Positions 8,931-17,783 are shown, numbered from the stretch's first letter. The stretch is DNA of 64,000 bases from Halobacillus halophilus DSM 2266 (GCF_000284515.1 NC_017668.1:868001-932000); one strand, 5' to 3'. The notes: a model not told the origin generated them from the letters alone. Translations and numbers: made by a program.

Positions 8931-9356
8931 ATGATTAGAGAAGCTGTCATAGATGATGCCAATAATCTGGCAGAACTTATGAAAACATTAGGTTATCCAG
9001 CCACAGAAAACGAGATGAGGCGGCGCTTAGAAGTGATTTTACCTCATAATGATTTCAAAACCTTTGTATATGACTCAACTGAAGGGGTCATTGGCATGAT
9101 TGGGATGAGTTTCAGTTATGCCTATCATACCGATAGCCCTCATGTTCGAGTCATTGCTTTTGTAGTAGATAGAAAACATCAAGGAGAAGGTGTGGGAAGA
9201 TTACTCATGAAAGAGGCAGAGCAGTGGTCAGAGGTAAAAGGTGACAAAACGATTCAGTTAAACAGTGGTAACCGTAAAGAACGTGAAGTAACCCATAAGA
9301 TCTATGAGGGATTTGGTTTTGTCGGAAAAGCTACTGGTTTCTATAAAAAGCTATGA
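8931..9356 (+). CDS. GNAT family N-acetyltransferase
   Basis: 141-residue acetyltransferase using acetyl-CoA. The acetyl-CoA binding region is visible as VDRKHQGEGVGRLLMKEAEQ (about residues 82-101), preceded by the beta-strand RVIAFVV and followed by the Y-containing helix HKIYEGFGFVGKATGFYKKL typical of GNAT motif B. The start is ATG 8931, with AGGAG about 10 bases upstream. The acceptor is unknown; small GNATs of this type modify amines or protein N-termini. It is a single gene between two terminators. Confidence 0.8.
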   Translation: MIREAVIDDANNLAELMKTLGYPATENEMRRRLEVILPHNDFKTFVYDSTEGVIGMIGMSFSYAYHTDSPHVRVIAFVVDRKHQGEGVGRLLMKEAEQWSEVKGDKTIQLNSGNRKEREVTHKIYEGFGFVGKATGFYKKL

Positions 9357-9369
9357 ATTTCTAATCAAA

Positions 9370-9406
9370 ATCCGCTTTAAGAATTTACCTTAAAGCGGAT
9401 TTTATT
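9370..9406. terminator. Bidirectional terminator
   Basis: A perfect 12-bp stem, ATCCGCTTTAAG / CTTAAAGCGGAT, followed by TTTATTATTT, sits between the convergent GNAT and cupin genes. Confidence 0.85.
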
Positions 9407-9408
9407 AT

Positions 9409-9912
9409 TTATGACCGGTTCCATAATTCCATTAACGGTCCATTTTCCCCTAAGAGGGGATCTGCTGCAGGAGCCGGCGCATCAGGAATTTGAGAAAGAG
9501 CTTCTTCGTATTCTTTTTTATCGCCTGTTTTTAAGTCAAATGATTCTCCAAATGGGTAGGCAGCAAGAACTTGGAAATCAACAGTGGCCCCTTCATTTTT
9601 ATGAGCCACGCCGGCTGGAAGAATAATTAAATCTCCTTTTTTAACCTCCAGTGTTTGTCCGTGCGGTCCGCCTAGCTTCAAGCGGGCTGAACCTTCTATC
9701 ACACCTAGAATTTCGTGCGTTCGGCTATGGTAATGGTGGTAATCAAATATTCCGCCCACCCATGTGTTGGACCACCGGTTTTTCTTGAATAATCTTTCAG
9801 CTTCCCTTGTTGGCATATCCATTGCCTGACGATAAACTAACGCTGGCAAATAGGGATGATTTGGATAATAGCCATCCTCTTTCAGCAAAATGCGATCTAT
9901 ACTTGTGTTCAT
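9409..9912 (-). CDS. Cupin domain protein (YjlB-like)
   Basis: 167-residue single-cupin protein. The beta-barrel metal motif is seen as a YHHYHSRTHEILGVIEG stretch near residues 57-73 (His and Glu ligands) and the second cupin motif as LPAGVAHKNEG near 99-109. The family includes B. subtilis YjlB, whose role is unknown; many small cupins bind Mn, Fe or Zn. The start ATG is preceded by GAAAGGAG. It is a single gene reading toward the GNAT gene. Confidence 0.78.
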   Translation of the reverse strand: MNTSIDRILLKEDGYYPNHPYLPALVYRQAMDMPTREAERLFKKNRWSNTWVGGIFDYHHYHSRTHEILGVIEGSARLKLGGPHGQTLEVKKGDLIILPAGVAHKNEGATVDFQVLAAYPFGESFDLKTGDKKEYEEALSQIPDAPAPAADPLLGENGPLMELWNRS

Positions 9913-10147
9913 GAGTCTCTCCTTTCAATATCTCTTCCAGTGAAACATAACCATACATAAAAGAAGATAAACATTTTTTGAATATAAATGAAACTATTAC
10001 CAACTTATGATCGTATGATAATGCAGAGACGCAATTTATGCTAGATAGTTAAATATTATATTAACATAATGTAAATAGTTTAAAAATGTGCTTGTTGAAT
10101 TGGAAAGATATTACTAATATTGTTAGAATAATAAACGAGGTGAGCAA

Positions 10148-10570
10148 ATGGCAAAGAAAATAATCATAATAATGGGTATTCTATTTACGATAATTTTGTC
10201 TCTAGTTTACATAGATCAAAGGTATTTCTTTAATCCGGTAAAATTCAGCCAGGATGCAGTTACACCTCATGATTGGAATGAATATGAACGTCCGATGACC
10301 CTGACTTATTATAATTTAGAGGATGGAAGACAGACTGTTACGATTGATACAGAACAGGAGATTAAAAACTTATTAAGAACGTTAAAACAATCTCCACCTG
10401 AAGAGGATGCGGAACTGTCAGAAGATGTCGAAGGCGCCTTAAAGCTTTCAAGTAATCAGCATACTTTATTAGAGATATACTTTTACGCGGATCATTGGAA
10501 GATTCTGAAGGAGAAAGGTGCCATTTACGAAATTACGCAGCCACTTGAGAAATTATTTAATAAGTACTAG
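10148..10570 (+). CDS. Hypothetical membrane-anchored protein
   Basis: 140 residues with an N-terminal hydrophobic helix (about residues 4-24), then a soluble extracytoplasmic region rich in acidic residues. I see no cysteine lipobox, so the helix is probably an uncleaved anchor. GAGGTGAG lies 5 bases before ATG 10148. I do not recognise the domain; the regular YYNLEDGRQTVTIDTEQEI-type strands suggest a small beta-rich domain. It is followed by its own terminator. Confidence 0.6.
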   Translation: MAKKIIIIMGILFTIILSLVYIDQRYFFNPVKFSQDAVTPHDWNEYERPMTLTYYNLEDGRQTVTIDTEQEIKNLLRTLKQSPPEEDAELSEDVEGALKLSSNQHTLLEIYFYADHWKILKEKGAIYEITQPLEKLFNKY

Positions 10571-10602
10571 TCAGCCGGTTTTTACAGGCTGGCTAGTTTT
10601 TG
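10567..10602 (+). terminator. Intrinsic terminator
   Basis: CTAGTCAGCC / GGCTGGCTAG stem overlapping the stop codon of the preceding gene, followed by TTTTTG. Confidence 0.75.
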
Positions 10603-10647
10603 TTAAGAAAATAATGATTCCTTACGGAGGTCTCGTCTTGTTCAATC

Positions 10648-10790
10648 ACTCAGTTATTCGGGACGTAAGCCTCTCATCAATGAATGGAAAAACGCAATCC
10701 TTTTTGAGGGTCGGCTTACGCCGGTCATGTCTTTCAGGGCAGTTCCAAATTAGAACACTTTCCTGCATCGTGCAGGGTTGAAGCTGAGTC
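10648..10790. repeat. Short relict or minimal relative of the R-family repeat
   Basis: This lies in a 379-bp gene-free interval (10571-10949). ACTCAGTT at 10648 and GAAGCTGAGTC at 10780 form an outer inverted pair resembling the terminal repeats of R1-R6; GAAGCTGAGT is identical to the right end of R5. Inside are an 8-bp stem CGTAAGCC / GGCTTACG and the hairpin CCTGCATCGTGCAGG, which matches the second hairpin of the insert block in R4, R5 and R6. The rest does not align by eye. The remaining bases of the interval show nothing I can name. Confidence 0.45.
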
Positions 10791-10949
10791 ATAAAGAATC
10801 GGGAACTTGACTGAGAATCAAGACGAAGATGTAAAAGAAATTGTCTAATGAAAACTCGATAAAATGTTTATGATAGTCAAAAAAATAAAAAGAATGTAAT
10901 ATACTTGAAGAGGTTAAAATGAATAAGACAACAACGAGGAGTGCATTAA

Positions 10950-11204
10950 ATGAGCAGGATATTTACTCATATCTTTAACATACTGGTTGGAATTCTGATT
11001 CTCATTGAGGGAGGTGTCTACATCTTTGTAAACAATAAAGATGGGGACCTTCATTTTCGCAGTATCATCATGTCCGTTTTGTTACTTTTAGCGTGGGGAA
11101 TGTCTTATCGGAAACAATTAACGAGTGAAAATCCAAGTGCGTGGCTGATTGTCACCATTATTATTACGATCCCAATGATACTCCCATGGCTTTTCTTTAT
11201 TTAA
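10950..11204 (+). CDS. Small hypothetical membrane protein
   Basis: 84 residues, nearly all hydrophobic, with three predicted membrane helices (about residues 7-27, 37-53 and 63-83). GAGGAG lies 9 bases before ATG 10950. It converges with the next gene with no base between the two stop codons. No family recognised. Confidence 0.6.
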   Translation: MSRIFTHIFNILVGILILIEGGVYIFVNNKDGDLHFRSIIMSVLLLLAWGMSYRKQLTSENPSAWLIVTIIITIPMILPWLFFI

Positions 11205-11480
11205 TTAAGAGTTGCCCAGCCAAAGCATAAGGCCTACAGCTCCAAAAACAAGCGCCGAGACAAGGTAAATATACCCGAAAACTCGGTGCTTAACTTCCTC
11301 CTGGCTGGTTTCTACAGCCCCTGAATAGATAAGAAATAAAATAGCTATGATATACATGGATAATTCTACGCTTGCGTAGGGTCCTTTTTTTATTATGAGC
11401 CATAAATCGATGGGAATGGCTGTGAAAAGAGGGAGATAAAGAGGGTTAACCCAATCTCCCCATTTTTTCTCCTTGAACAT
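11205..11480 (-). CDS. Small hypothetical membrane protein
   Basis: 91 residues with three hydrophobic segments (about 14-31, 37-54 and 68-88). The start is ATG 11480, because AGGAGAG lies 6 bases upstream on the minus strand; a longer in-frame form from 11519 has no such site. Its stop abuts the stop of the convergent plus-strand gene. Function unknown. Confidence 0.55.
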   Translation of the reverse strand: MFKEKKWGDWVNPLYLPLFTAIPIDLWLIIKKGPYASVELSMYIIAILFLIYSGAVETSQEEVKHRVFGYIYLVSALVFGAVGLMLWLGNS

Positions 11481-11534
11481 AATATCTCTCCTAATTTTTA
11501 TGGCTTTGTTAAACTTCATTTTTGATTTAAAGGT

Positions 11535-12074
11535 AAAGCTCCCGTTTGCTTAAGACTCAGTTTCGAGATAACTTGGGTCCTTTGCCAAAAAGGGGAGGGC
11601 GGCTACAGAAACAACTAGCTTTCCTGCGGGGGAACTGGCAAGCCTCCTCAGTCGTTAACACTCCTTGTGGGGTCTCGCCTCGCTCCTTCTCCCGCGGGAG
11701 TCTCGTCGTTTCCTCCCCACCCCGGCCATTTCATGTGAACGGACTCTCCCAGTAGAAAAAAGTGGGAACCTTAAATCGGCTTAAATGCTTCTATAGAGGC
11801 GTTTATACCCTGAAGAGACTCGGTACTCAGCGTTGATCATATAGGTTATTCTTCCTCATATGAAGGCATTTACGTAAAGGATTTCGAGCTCTCCATGATC
11901 GCAAAGGGCGGAAGGGAACGGCGAAGACTCCTGCGGGATGAACATGATCGGTGAGATCCCCGCAGGGCTGTTAAGCCCGAGGAAGCTCACCACATGCCCG
12001 CGGAAAGCGAGCCGTTCCCTGGAGCCACTTCTCCACCCAATATCTCGGAATCGAGTCTTCAACTAAACGGCCCG
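11535..12074 (+). repeat. Composite inverted repeat element R2
   Basis: Second copy, same configuration as R1: alpha end AAAGCTCCCG, TIR to 11570, module A (about 11594-11725), spacer, module B (about 11908-12035), right TIR from 12041, beta end CGGCCC. It lacks the 60-nt insert block. The tip of the module A stem reads CCTGCGGG / CCCGCGGG where R1 has CCTGTGGG / CCCACGGG, a compensatory change. Its spacer is nearly the same as that of R5 (for example GAAGGCATTTACGTAAAGGA), so R2 and R5 are the closest pair. Confidence 0.85.
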
Positions 12075-12129
12075 ATTGGGTAATAAAGATCTTATGAAAA
12101 ATCACAAATAAACTCTACCAGAGCCATTT

Positions 12130-13497
12130 TTAGAGAAGCATCCATCCGAGCAGACTTCCTGCAGTTCCAAACCATATAGCAAAACCAATATTCCATTTCG
12201 TTATGCGGTAAGGATTCCTGCCTGTTAACTGGCTCATGATGGTGACGGTCGTATTAAATGTACCCGCAGCGTCACTCGCGAGGGTGGATGTTAACAGTAC
12301 AATAGCGAGACTTAAAGGATTTAATTCGGTCAGTAACGGCTGGATTAAGGTTCCCATCAGGCTAATAGTTACTAAGGGATGGATGCCGATTAATGAGAAG
12401 AGCAGGGAAACCAGCTGGATAGCTATGAACAACAGTAAAGGCAAGGAAGATAATTGCAATAAGGGCGTTTGAATCATATTAATCATTGTAGTCTGTTCAA
12501 ACATTTCACTGAAAAAACCAAGTGATATAAACAAAAGCATTAGATTCTGTAAGCCGTTGACCTGGGGAACCCAGGTTTTTTTGTTATAGCTTATAAATTC
12601 TTTCAGTTGTTTTATCGTAAGCGCCCATAACAGAGTGAAAGGCAAAATCAATAGGATAACGGCATTAAAATAAGTAATACTTAATAGCTTCTGTACCCCA
12701 AAGGCGAGAAAAATAAATAAAAACAGCATGCCGAGTAAGTAGCTGACTTTCCCCATTAATTGACTGCCGGATGTCTCTGAAGACGTTTCCGGTGCTTCAT
12801 AAATCTTTTGTCTGTAGGTGAACCATCCAATGCACCAGTCGATAAGCAATAGTGAAATAGAAAAAAATAGAGCCCACGGCAGCAATTCAAAGTAAGCTAC
12901 TCCTGTAATCGTAACCGTCAGGGCGATAAAAATTTCTATAGGACTCCATACGTTGGCTAGTGCAAAGGAGCGGAGGATGGATTGGCTGGAAAATGGATCA
13001 AGACGTGATTTGCTGAGTTTCTGTGCTGAATCTTTAACCACTCCCTGCACAATAGTAATAGCCGAAAAAAAGACAAAAAGACAGAGAATGTAAGCAATTA
13101 AAGAGCTTCGGTAATACAGCTGCCCTAGATGTTTTGTTCTTAGCTGCAGCAGATTCTGCAGTTCTTCGTCATATTTGCCCACCACCATAAGATTGTTAAT
13201 AAAGGGTAGGAAATATAAAAGACTAAGAAGCAAAGCCGTAGAAGTAAAATGTAAGGGGAGAGTCAGCCAGTTTTCGCCGGAGAAGCTAAAGATCAGGATT
13301 CCGGCAAAAACAAATATAGTAGAAATGATTTGAAACGTACGGCTCGCTCCTTTAAAGGAAACCGGAATAATAACCAGTGCGGTGCAGCCTAATAAATAGG
13401 TTAAGTAATAATTATCCATAAAAAGAGATATTAGGTAAAGAAGGATAAAGCTAGTATACAAGGAGGATTTTAAAATTTTTTTATATGTATGCTCCAT
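12130..13497 (-). CDS. Putative permease, possibly ion transporter superfamily
   Basis: 455-residue polytopic membrane protein with roughly eleven hydrophobic segments and a cytoplasmic loop around residues 225-250 (KIYEAPETSSETSG). The C-terminal half, with LASDAAGTFNTTVTIMSQLTGRNP and a glycine-rich last helix, recalls the re-entrant loops of the ion transporter (DcuC/CitM/gluconate) superfamily, but I cannot assign a family. The start is ATG 13497 with GGGGAG 7 bases upstream. Transcribed alone and divergent from the BCCT carrier. The substrate is unknown. Confidence 0.6.
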   Translation of the reverse strand: MEHTYKKILKSSLYTSFILLYLISLFMDNYYLTYLLGCTALVIIPVSFKGASRTFQIISTIFVFAGILIFSFSGENWLTLPLHFTSTALLLSLLYFLPFINNLMVVGKYDEELQNLLQLRTKHLGQLYYRSSLIAYILCLFVFFSAITIVQGVVKDSAQKLSKSRLDPFSSQSILRSFALANVWSPIEIFIALTVTITGVAYFELLPWALFFSISLLLIDWCIGWFTYRQKIYEAPETSSETSGSQLMGKVSYLLGMLFLFIFLAFGVQKLLSITYFNAVILLILPFTLLWALTIKQLKEFISYNKKTWVPQVNGLQNLMLLFISLGFFSEMFEQTTMINMIQTPLLQLSSLPLLLFIAIQLVSLLFSLIGIHPLVTISLMGTLIQPLLTELNPLSLAIVLLTSTLASDAAGTFNTTVTIMSQLTGRNPYRITKWNIGFAIWFGTAGSLLGWMLL

Positions 13498-13773
13498 GAA
13501 CAAACTCCCCTAATTTTAAGCATCTCGTTATAATCGTCCAAGAATAGAAGTAAAAAGTCAACTTGCATGGATTAAATTTGCCAGACAGTGGGTTTTTATT
13601 ATATATAGACTCAAGTATCGTTTTGTGGATTTGGCATATGTGTATCCACTTGTTAAGCTTAAGCTTGTCTATATCTTAACCCCTCTTTATACCCTCTTTT
13701 TTCCAGAAAGAATGGATTGCTTACTTAGGAACAAACTAACAACTAGCAGATAAGTCAGAAAGGATGTTTTGAA

Positions 13774-15414
13774 ATGAAGACGAAATTGATTGATTGGCCT
13801 ACATTTATAGGCGCATTAATTTTGCTGGTAGCGGTTACGCTTCCACTAATTTTGTTCCCGGAGGCCGGAAAAACTTTTGTGGCTGACGCCAATAGTTTTA
13901 TGACAGGTAACTTTGGCGTGCTGTACATGATTATGGGCTTTGTTGTTTTTGCTTTTCTATTATTTGTAGCGTTCAGTAAAAATGGTTCGATCAAACTAGG
14001 TGATGAAGGAGAAAAGCCTGAATTCAACACGTTTTCCTGGGCGGCCATGTTATTTGCTGCAGGGATTGGTTCGAGTATTCTATATTGGGCAGTAATAGAA
14101 TGGGCTTATTATTATCAGGGGCCTCCATTTGGGGTAACTCCTGAATCTCAAGAAGCCATTCAGTGGGCCTCCGCTTACGGAATTTTTCATTGGGGTCCTA
14201 TTGCATGGGCCATTTATACGCTTCCTGCTTTACCAATTGCTTATTTCTATTATGTAAGGAAAAAGCCGGTACTTAAAGTAAGCGAAGCTGTGCGTCCTGT
14301 ATTAGGAAAATCAGTAGACGGGCCTCTTGGAACTGTAATTGATGTTCTGTTTATGTTTGGGCTGCTGGGCGGTGCAGGGACGACGCTTGCGCTTGGTACG
14401 CCTATGATTGCTGAAGGTGTCAATAGTCTAACAGGTATCCCGGCGAATCTTGGATTGAAATCTTTCATTATGCTGTTATGTACATTGATTTTTGCGATCA
14501 GTTCGTATTCGGGGCTTAAAAGAGGTATTAAAGTTCTCAGTGACATCAACCTTTGGTTATCACTGTTTATTCTGGCCTTTGTTTTCATCTTTGGGCCTAC
14601 CCGGTTCATTAGTGAAACGACGGTTAACGGTCTTGGAATACTCGCAGATAATTTCTTTAAAATGGCTACGTGGATGGAGCCTTTTGCAGGTATAGGTCCA
14701 TTTGGTGAGACTAATTTCCCAGAATCCTGGACTATTTTCTATTGGGCCTGGTGGCTTGTTTATGCCCCGTTCGTAGGTCTGTTTGTTGCCCGAATTTCAA
14801 GAGGTAGAACCATTCGACAAATGGTTCTTGGAACGATGATTTATGGAACAATCGGCTGTATCTTGTTCTTTGGAATCATGGGTAACTTCGGTTTATACAT
14901 GCAGCTCACCGGATCGTTTGATGCGGTTGCTTTTATGGATCAAAATGGAGCTCCGGCAACGATTATTGCTATTATTAATCAACTGCCGCTTGCTAAATTC
15001 ATGGTGCTGGCCTTTACTGTGCTTGCTATCATATTTCTGGCGACGACATTCGATTCTTCCTCCTACATCCTTGCTTCTGTTGTTCAAAAGAGTGTAGAAG
15101 GCGAGCCAATGCGCTGGAACCGACTGTTTTGGGCGTTCGCTCTATGCCTAATGCCGCTTGCGCTCATGTTCCTTGGTGGTTTGGGTACACTTCAGACGGC
15201 AAGTATCGTGGGAGGATTTCCGCTGATTTTCATTATGATTTTATTAGCCTGGTCCTTTATGAGAGCCTCAAGCGAAGATATTCGGGCCTCTGATGACTAT
15301 CAGTCCTCAACGATTCACATCGAACGCTGGAAGAAGAAAGGCAAGAAACGCAGAAGATCAGCTCTCGAAGTACTTGAAGAAAAAAATAAAGATAATGATG
15401 AAGAGGACAAATAA
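13774..15414 (+). CDS. BCCT family betaine/carnitine transporter
   Basis: 546 residues with twelve expected membrane helices and a highly charged C-terminal tail (about residues 500-546, many Lys, Arg, Glu) like the osmosensing tails of BCCT carriers. The substrate-site helix reads AGIGSSILYWAVIEWAYYYQ (about residues 94-113). To my memory this resembles the CaiT-type signature more than the GMGIG signature of Na+-coupled BetP/OpuD. It would therefore fit betaine or carnitine uptake or exchange in a salt-tolerant cell, but coupling is uncertain. AGAAAGGATG precedes ATG 13774. It is a single gene with its own terminator. Confidence 0.82.
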   Translation: MKTKLIDWPTFIGALILLVAVTLPLILFPEAGKTFVADANSFMTGNFGVLYMIMGFVVFAFLLFVAFSKNGSIKLGDEGEKPEFNTFSWAAMLFAAGIGSSILYWAVIEWAYYYQGPPFGVTPESQEAIQWASAYGIFHWGPIAWAIYTLPALPIAYFYYVRKKPVLKVSEAVRPVLGKSVDGPLGTVIDVLFMFGLLGGAGTTLALGTPMIAEGVNSLTGIPANLGLKSFIMLLCTLIFAISSYSGLKRGIKVLSDINLWLSLFILAFVFIFGPTRFISETTVNGLGILADNFFKMATWMEPFAGIGPFGETNFPESWTIFYWAWWLVYAPFVGLFVARISRGRTIRQMVLGTMIYGTIGCILFFGIMGNFGLYMQLTGSFDAVAFMDQNGAPATIIAIINQLPLAKFMVLAFTVLAIIFLATTFDSSSYILASVVQKSVEGEPMRWNRLFWAFALCLMPLALMFLGGLGTLQTASIVGGFPLIFIMILLAWSFMRASSEDIRASDDYQSSTIHIERWKKKGKKRRRSALEVLEEKNKDNDEEDK

Positions 15415-15420
15415 GTAACA

Positions 15421-15451
15421 GAAGCCTCCGTGCATGGCGCGGAGGCTTTTC
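15421..15451 (+). terminator. Intrinsic terminator of the BCCT gene
   Basis: AGCCTCCG / CGGAGGCT stem followed by TTTTCGTG. Confidence 0.75.
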
Positions 15452-15481
15452 GTGTTAAAATAGATCAAAAGGAGGGCTCTT

Positions 15482-15697
15482 ATGATATTAAATGCTTTCG
15501 GAATATTAATCGTTGGGGCAGCTTTAAGTGTATTGATTATTCTGGTAGCTTATAAGTTGTTTGTAAAGAAAGAGTCTATAGACACATCCCATTCCTACAC
15601 TCCTTTTGACTATATAACCGGACAAACCAGTCAGGAGTTCCATGAAGAAGAAGACTTCCTCCAAGAAGAAGAAAAAGATCCTAATGAAAAACCATAG
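15482..15697 (+). CDS. Small membrane protein, DUF3951-like
   Basis: 71 residues: one N-terminal membrane helix (about 4-26), KLFVKKE, then YTPFDYITGQTSQEFHEEE and an acidic tail. The YTPFDYITGQT block with a single helix is what I remember of the DUF3951 family of Bacillus; this assignment is from memory. AAAGGAGG lies about 7 bases before ATG 15482. Function unknown. Confidence 0.65.
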   Translation: MILNAFGILIVGAALSVLIILVAYKLFVKKESIDTSHSYTPFDYITGQTSQEFHEEEDFLQEEEKDPNEKP

Positions 15698-15714
15698 AGA
15701 TAGTTCCATTACTT

Positions 15715-15755
15715 CCCACCTCAGGTCATCCAAATATTGGATGACCTGAGGTGGG
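15715..15755. repeat. Twin hairpin, copy 1
   Basis: A perfect 19-bp palindromic stem (arms 15715-15733 and 15737-15755, core CCACCTCAGGTCATCCA) with a 3-nt loop. It lacks a U run on the minus strand and is only AT-rich on the plus strand. The same arm sequence recurs at 16505-16543, on the other side of the intervening gene. Confidence 0.85.
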
Positions 15756-15770
15756 ATATTTTGTATGGCT

Positions 15771-16472
15771 CTATTTTGGAAGATAGGGCAGAGGTGACTG
15801 AATGATAAAGTCTCCGCTGTCGCTTAAGAACTGATTAAGCAGGTGAAGATGATCGCCTCCAATTAAAACCAAGATTCGATCTTGGGGGCCAGCCATCCGG
15901 GCAATATTGGCGGAGATGGCTAGATCGCGATGGTGCCATTGTTTCAACCATTGAACCCCGACCTGATGCTGGCGGTCTCCCACTTTTGCAAGCTTCATGT
16001 ACACTCTTTGCAGCTCCTGGATATAATCCGGCCGATTAATATAAGACAGGGAATGCAGCAGATCTTCGTCGTTTTCCATCTTCTTCAACTTCGACTGGAC
16101 TTCAAGAATCTCCTGGAATAATTCAGTCTGATGTTCCTTAGCCCATTCAAACACTTGATTTAAAGAAGGTGTATTCATGTTTACGACTTCATCAACGGGA
16201 TATACCCGAGGATGTTCTAGTTCATGAGCCAGTCTGAAAGCAATTTGTTCGACTTCATCGTAGGTAGGTTTCAATTCACCGGATAGAAATTCCCGATATT
16301 TACGATCGAGTTCCTCCTCAATGAGAAAGGACTTTTCAACAGCAATTTTAGTCGGATTATATTTCTTAAAAGCTTCGACGACGGTGTGGATATGATCCTG
16401 CTGCTCATTTACGGTTTGAGGTTCCATTGCCATATGAAATGTACCGAGAAGCATAACTTCAGGTTTACTCAT
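15771..16472 (-). CDS. DUF5694-like / TraB-EreA-fold protein
   Basis: 233-residue soluble protein. Conserved blocks in order: VMLLGTFHMA (residues 6-15), IAVEKS (43-48), YPVDEVVNM (90-98), HHRDLAISANIARM (181-194) and LIGGDHLHLLNQFL (203-216). This GTxH...E...GGxH pattern is that of the TraB/ChaN/EreA-like superfamily and, I think, of DUF5694. Members are putative metal-dependent hydrolases, but no reaction is established for this group. It is flanked on both sides by near-identical hairpins. A GGAGAAT site precedes the ATG. Confidence 0.68.
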   Translation of the reverse strand: MSKPEVMLLGTFHMAMEPQTVNEQQDHIHTVVEAFKKYNPTKIAVEKSFLIEEELDRKYREFLSGELKPTYDEVEQIAFRLAHELEHPRVYPVDEVVNMNTPSLNQVFEWAKEHQTELFQEILEVQSKLKKMENDEDLLHSLSYINRPDYIQELQRVYMKLAKVGDRQHQVGVQWLKQWHHRDLAISANIARMAGPQDRILVLIGGDHLHLLNQFLSDSGDFIIQSPLPYLPK

Positions 16473-16504
16473 TTATCATTCTCCTAACATTATCCCAGTT
16501 TTAC

Positions 16505-16543
16505 CCACCTCAGGTCATCCATATTATGGATGACCTGAGGTGG
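16505..16543. repeat. Twin hairpin, copy 2
   Basis: A perfect 18-bp stem (arms 16505-16522 and 16526-16543) with a 3-nt loop; the first 17 bases of the arm are identical to copy 1. It lies between the start of the DUF5694-like gene and the end of the LLM oxidoreductase gene. Confidence 0.85.
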
Positions 16544-16558
16544 AAGGTTTTAACATGA

Positions 16559-17515
16559 TCATTCTGCTGGTTTATTAAAGTGGGGAATTACATACTCTCC
16601 CAGTTCTTGAAGTATCTCAGGAACGGGGCGTTCATTTTTGGATAGACCAAACATGATATGGTTCACACCCGCTTTTCTATATTCCTCAAGCAGTTCGACG
16701 GCACGTTTTCTACCTGTTCGATAGCCGGCAGGTATTTTCTCGAGCGGGTAATCAGGATCGTCCATTAATTCCAGCGGAAGAGGCATGAAAAAGGGACGAA
16801 AAGCACCAGAACCATGATATTCTTTAACTTTTTCTCTGTAAGCTGAAATAGTCTTTTGCTGCTTATCGGGGGATTGCGGGTAGAACATCCACCCATCTCC
16901 ATGCTCAGCAACCCAGTCCAGGGATTGCTGGCAATAGCCCGTCATAAAGATAGGGATGTTATGTGTAGGCTTAGGGACCAGATTAGACTTGTGCAGCTTT
17001 CCGAACTTTGACTCCACCTCCGGAAATTCCTCTGCAATAACCTCATTGAAATAATGAAAACTCTCGCGGAACAACTCGCCTCGTTTCATAATATCAATCC
17101 CCAGGCCTTCAAAGTCTTTCCTTCGGTCGCCAGAAGAAATTCCGAGCATGAGCCGTTCAGGAAAAAGCCGCTCAATACTGGCAGCTTCTTTGGCCGTGCG
17201 AAGCGGATGACGCAGGGACGTGACCAGAGCCGCTGTTCCCAAATGAATAGACGAGGTTTGGGAGGCCAGATAAGTAAGATAAATTAAGCTGTCGAAAATT
17301 TGTCCGGTAGCCGGATCTTCAAATGTAGGGTCTTCAAGTAGTACATCCTGGAACCATAAGCACTGAAAGCCCATTTTTTCGGCAAGCTGAGCTCTTTCAA
17401 CTTGGTGAATCATCTGTGGTGGTTCTTTATCGTAATTTTCAAGCGGGACATTCACACCAAATGAAAGTTCGTCTTTCTTAAGCATTTTTTGAAAGCCTTT
17501 ATGCTGTTCGAACAA
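16559..17515 (-). CDS. LLM class flavin-dependent oxidoreductase (TIGR03571-like)
   Basis: Luciferase-like monooxygenase fold of 318 residues, using reduced flavin (probably F420- or FMN-type; not decidable here). Visible blocks: SFGVNVPLENYDKEPPQM near the N-terminus, LWFQDVLLEDPTFEDPATGQ, LGTAALVTSLRHPLRTAKEA, RLMLGISSGDRR and MTGYCQQSLDWVAEHGDGW. This fits the TIGR03571 (BA3436-like) group. The start is TTG 17515: GGAGGAGGA lies 6 bases upstream. A longer in-frame form from 17614 would add a hydrophobic segment coded across this Shine-Dalgarno and has no site of its own. Confidence 0.78.
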   Translation of the reverse strand: MFEQHKGFQKMLKKDELSFGVNVPLENYDKEPPQMIHQVERAQLAEKMGFQCLWFQDVLLEDPTFEDPATGQIFDSLIYLTYLASQTSSIHLGTAALVTSLRHPLRTAKEAASIERLFPERLMLGISSGDRRKDFEGLGIDIMKRGELFRESFHYFNEVIAEEFPEVESKFGKLHKSNLVPKPTHNIPIFMTGYCQQSLDWVAEHGDGWMFYPQSPDKQQKTISAYREKVKEYHGSGAFRPFFMPLPLELMDDPDYPLEKIPAGYRTGRKRAVELLEEYRKAGVNHIMFGLSKNERPVPEILQELGEYVIPHFNKPAE

Positions 17516-17783
17516 AGCAGGTCCTCCTCCGTGGTAATGATGATGCTTTCTATTATAAAGAGGAAAGAGAAGAAGTGCGAACAACAGACATTGCAGGTAA
17601 ATTAACAGAGTCAAAAAAACAGTTAGCTGGATTCAATCCATCTATTACAGGAGTCAATGATTCTCTGCTGTGCTTGAAGGTACATCATAAACGAATAACC
17701 CGGGGGGCATAGCTATAAAAGGTGGTCCTCCAGCTCAAAATCGAATGGAATACGCTCTTTATTTAATAATGTCAACAATGACT

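Noticed and set aside
15715-15755. Calling the twin hairpins ordinary terminators
   Set aside because: Neither is followed by a U tract on the minus strand on which the flanking genes lie, and the shared arm sequence between two sites is not expected for independent terminators.
17516-17614. Hydrophobic N-terminal extension of the LLM oxidoreductase, suggesting membrane anchoring
   Set aside because: The extension spans the GGAGGAGGA site that serves TTG 17515, and has no site of its own.
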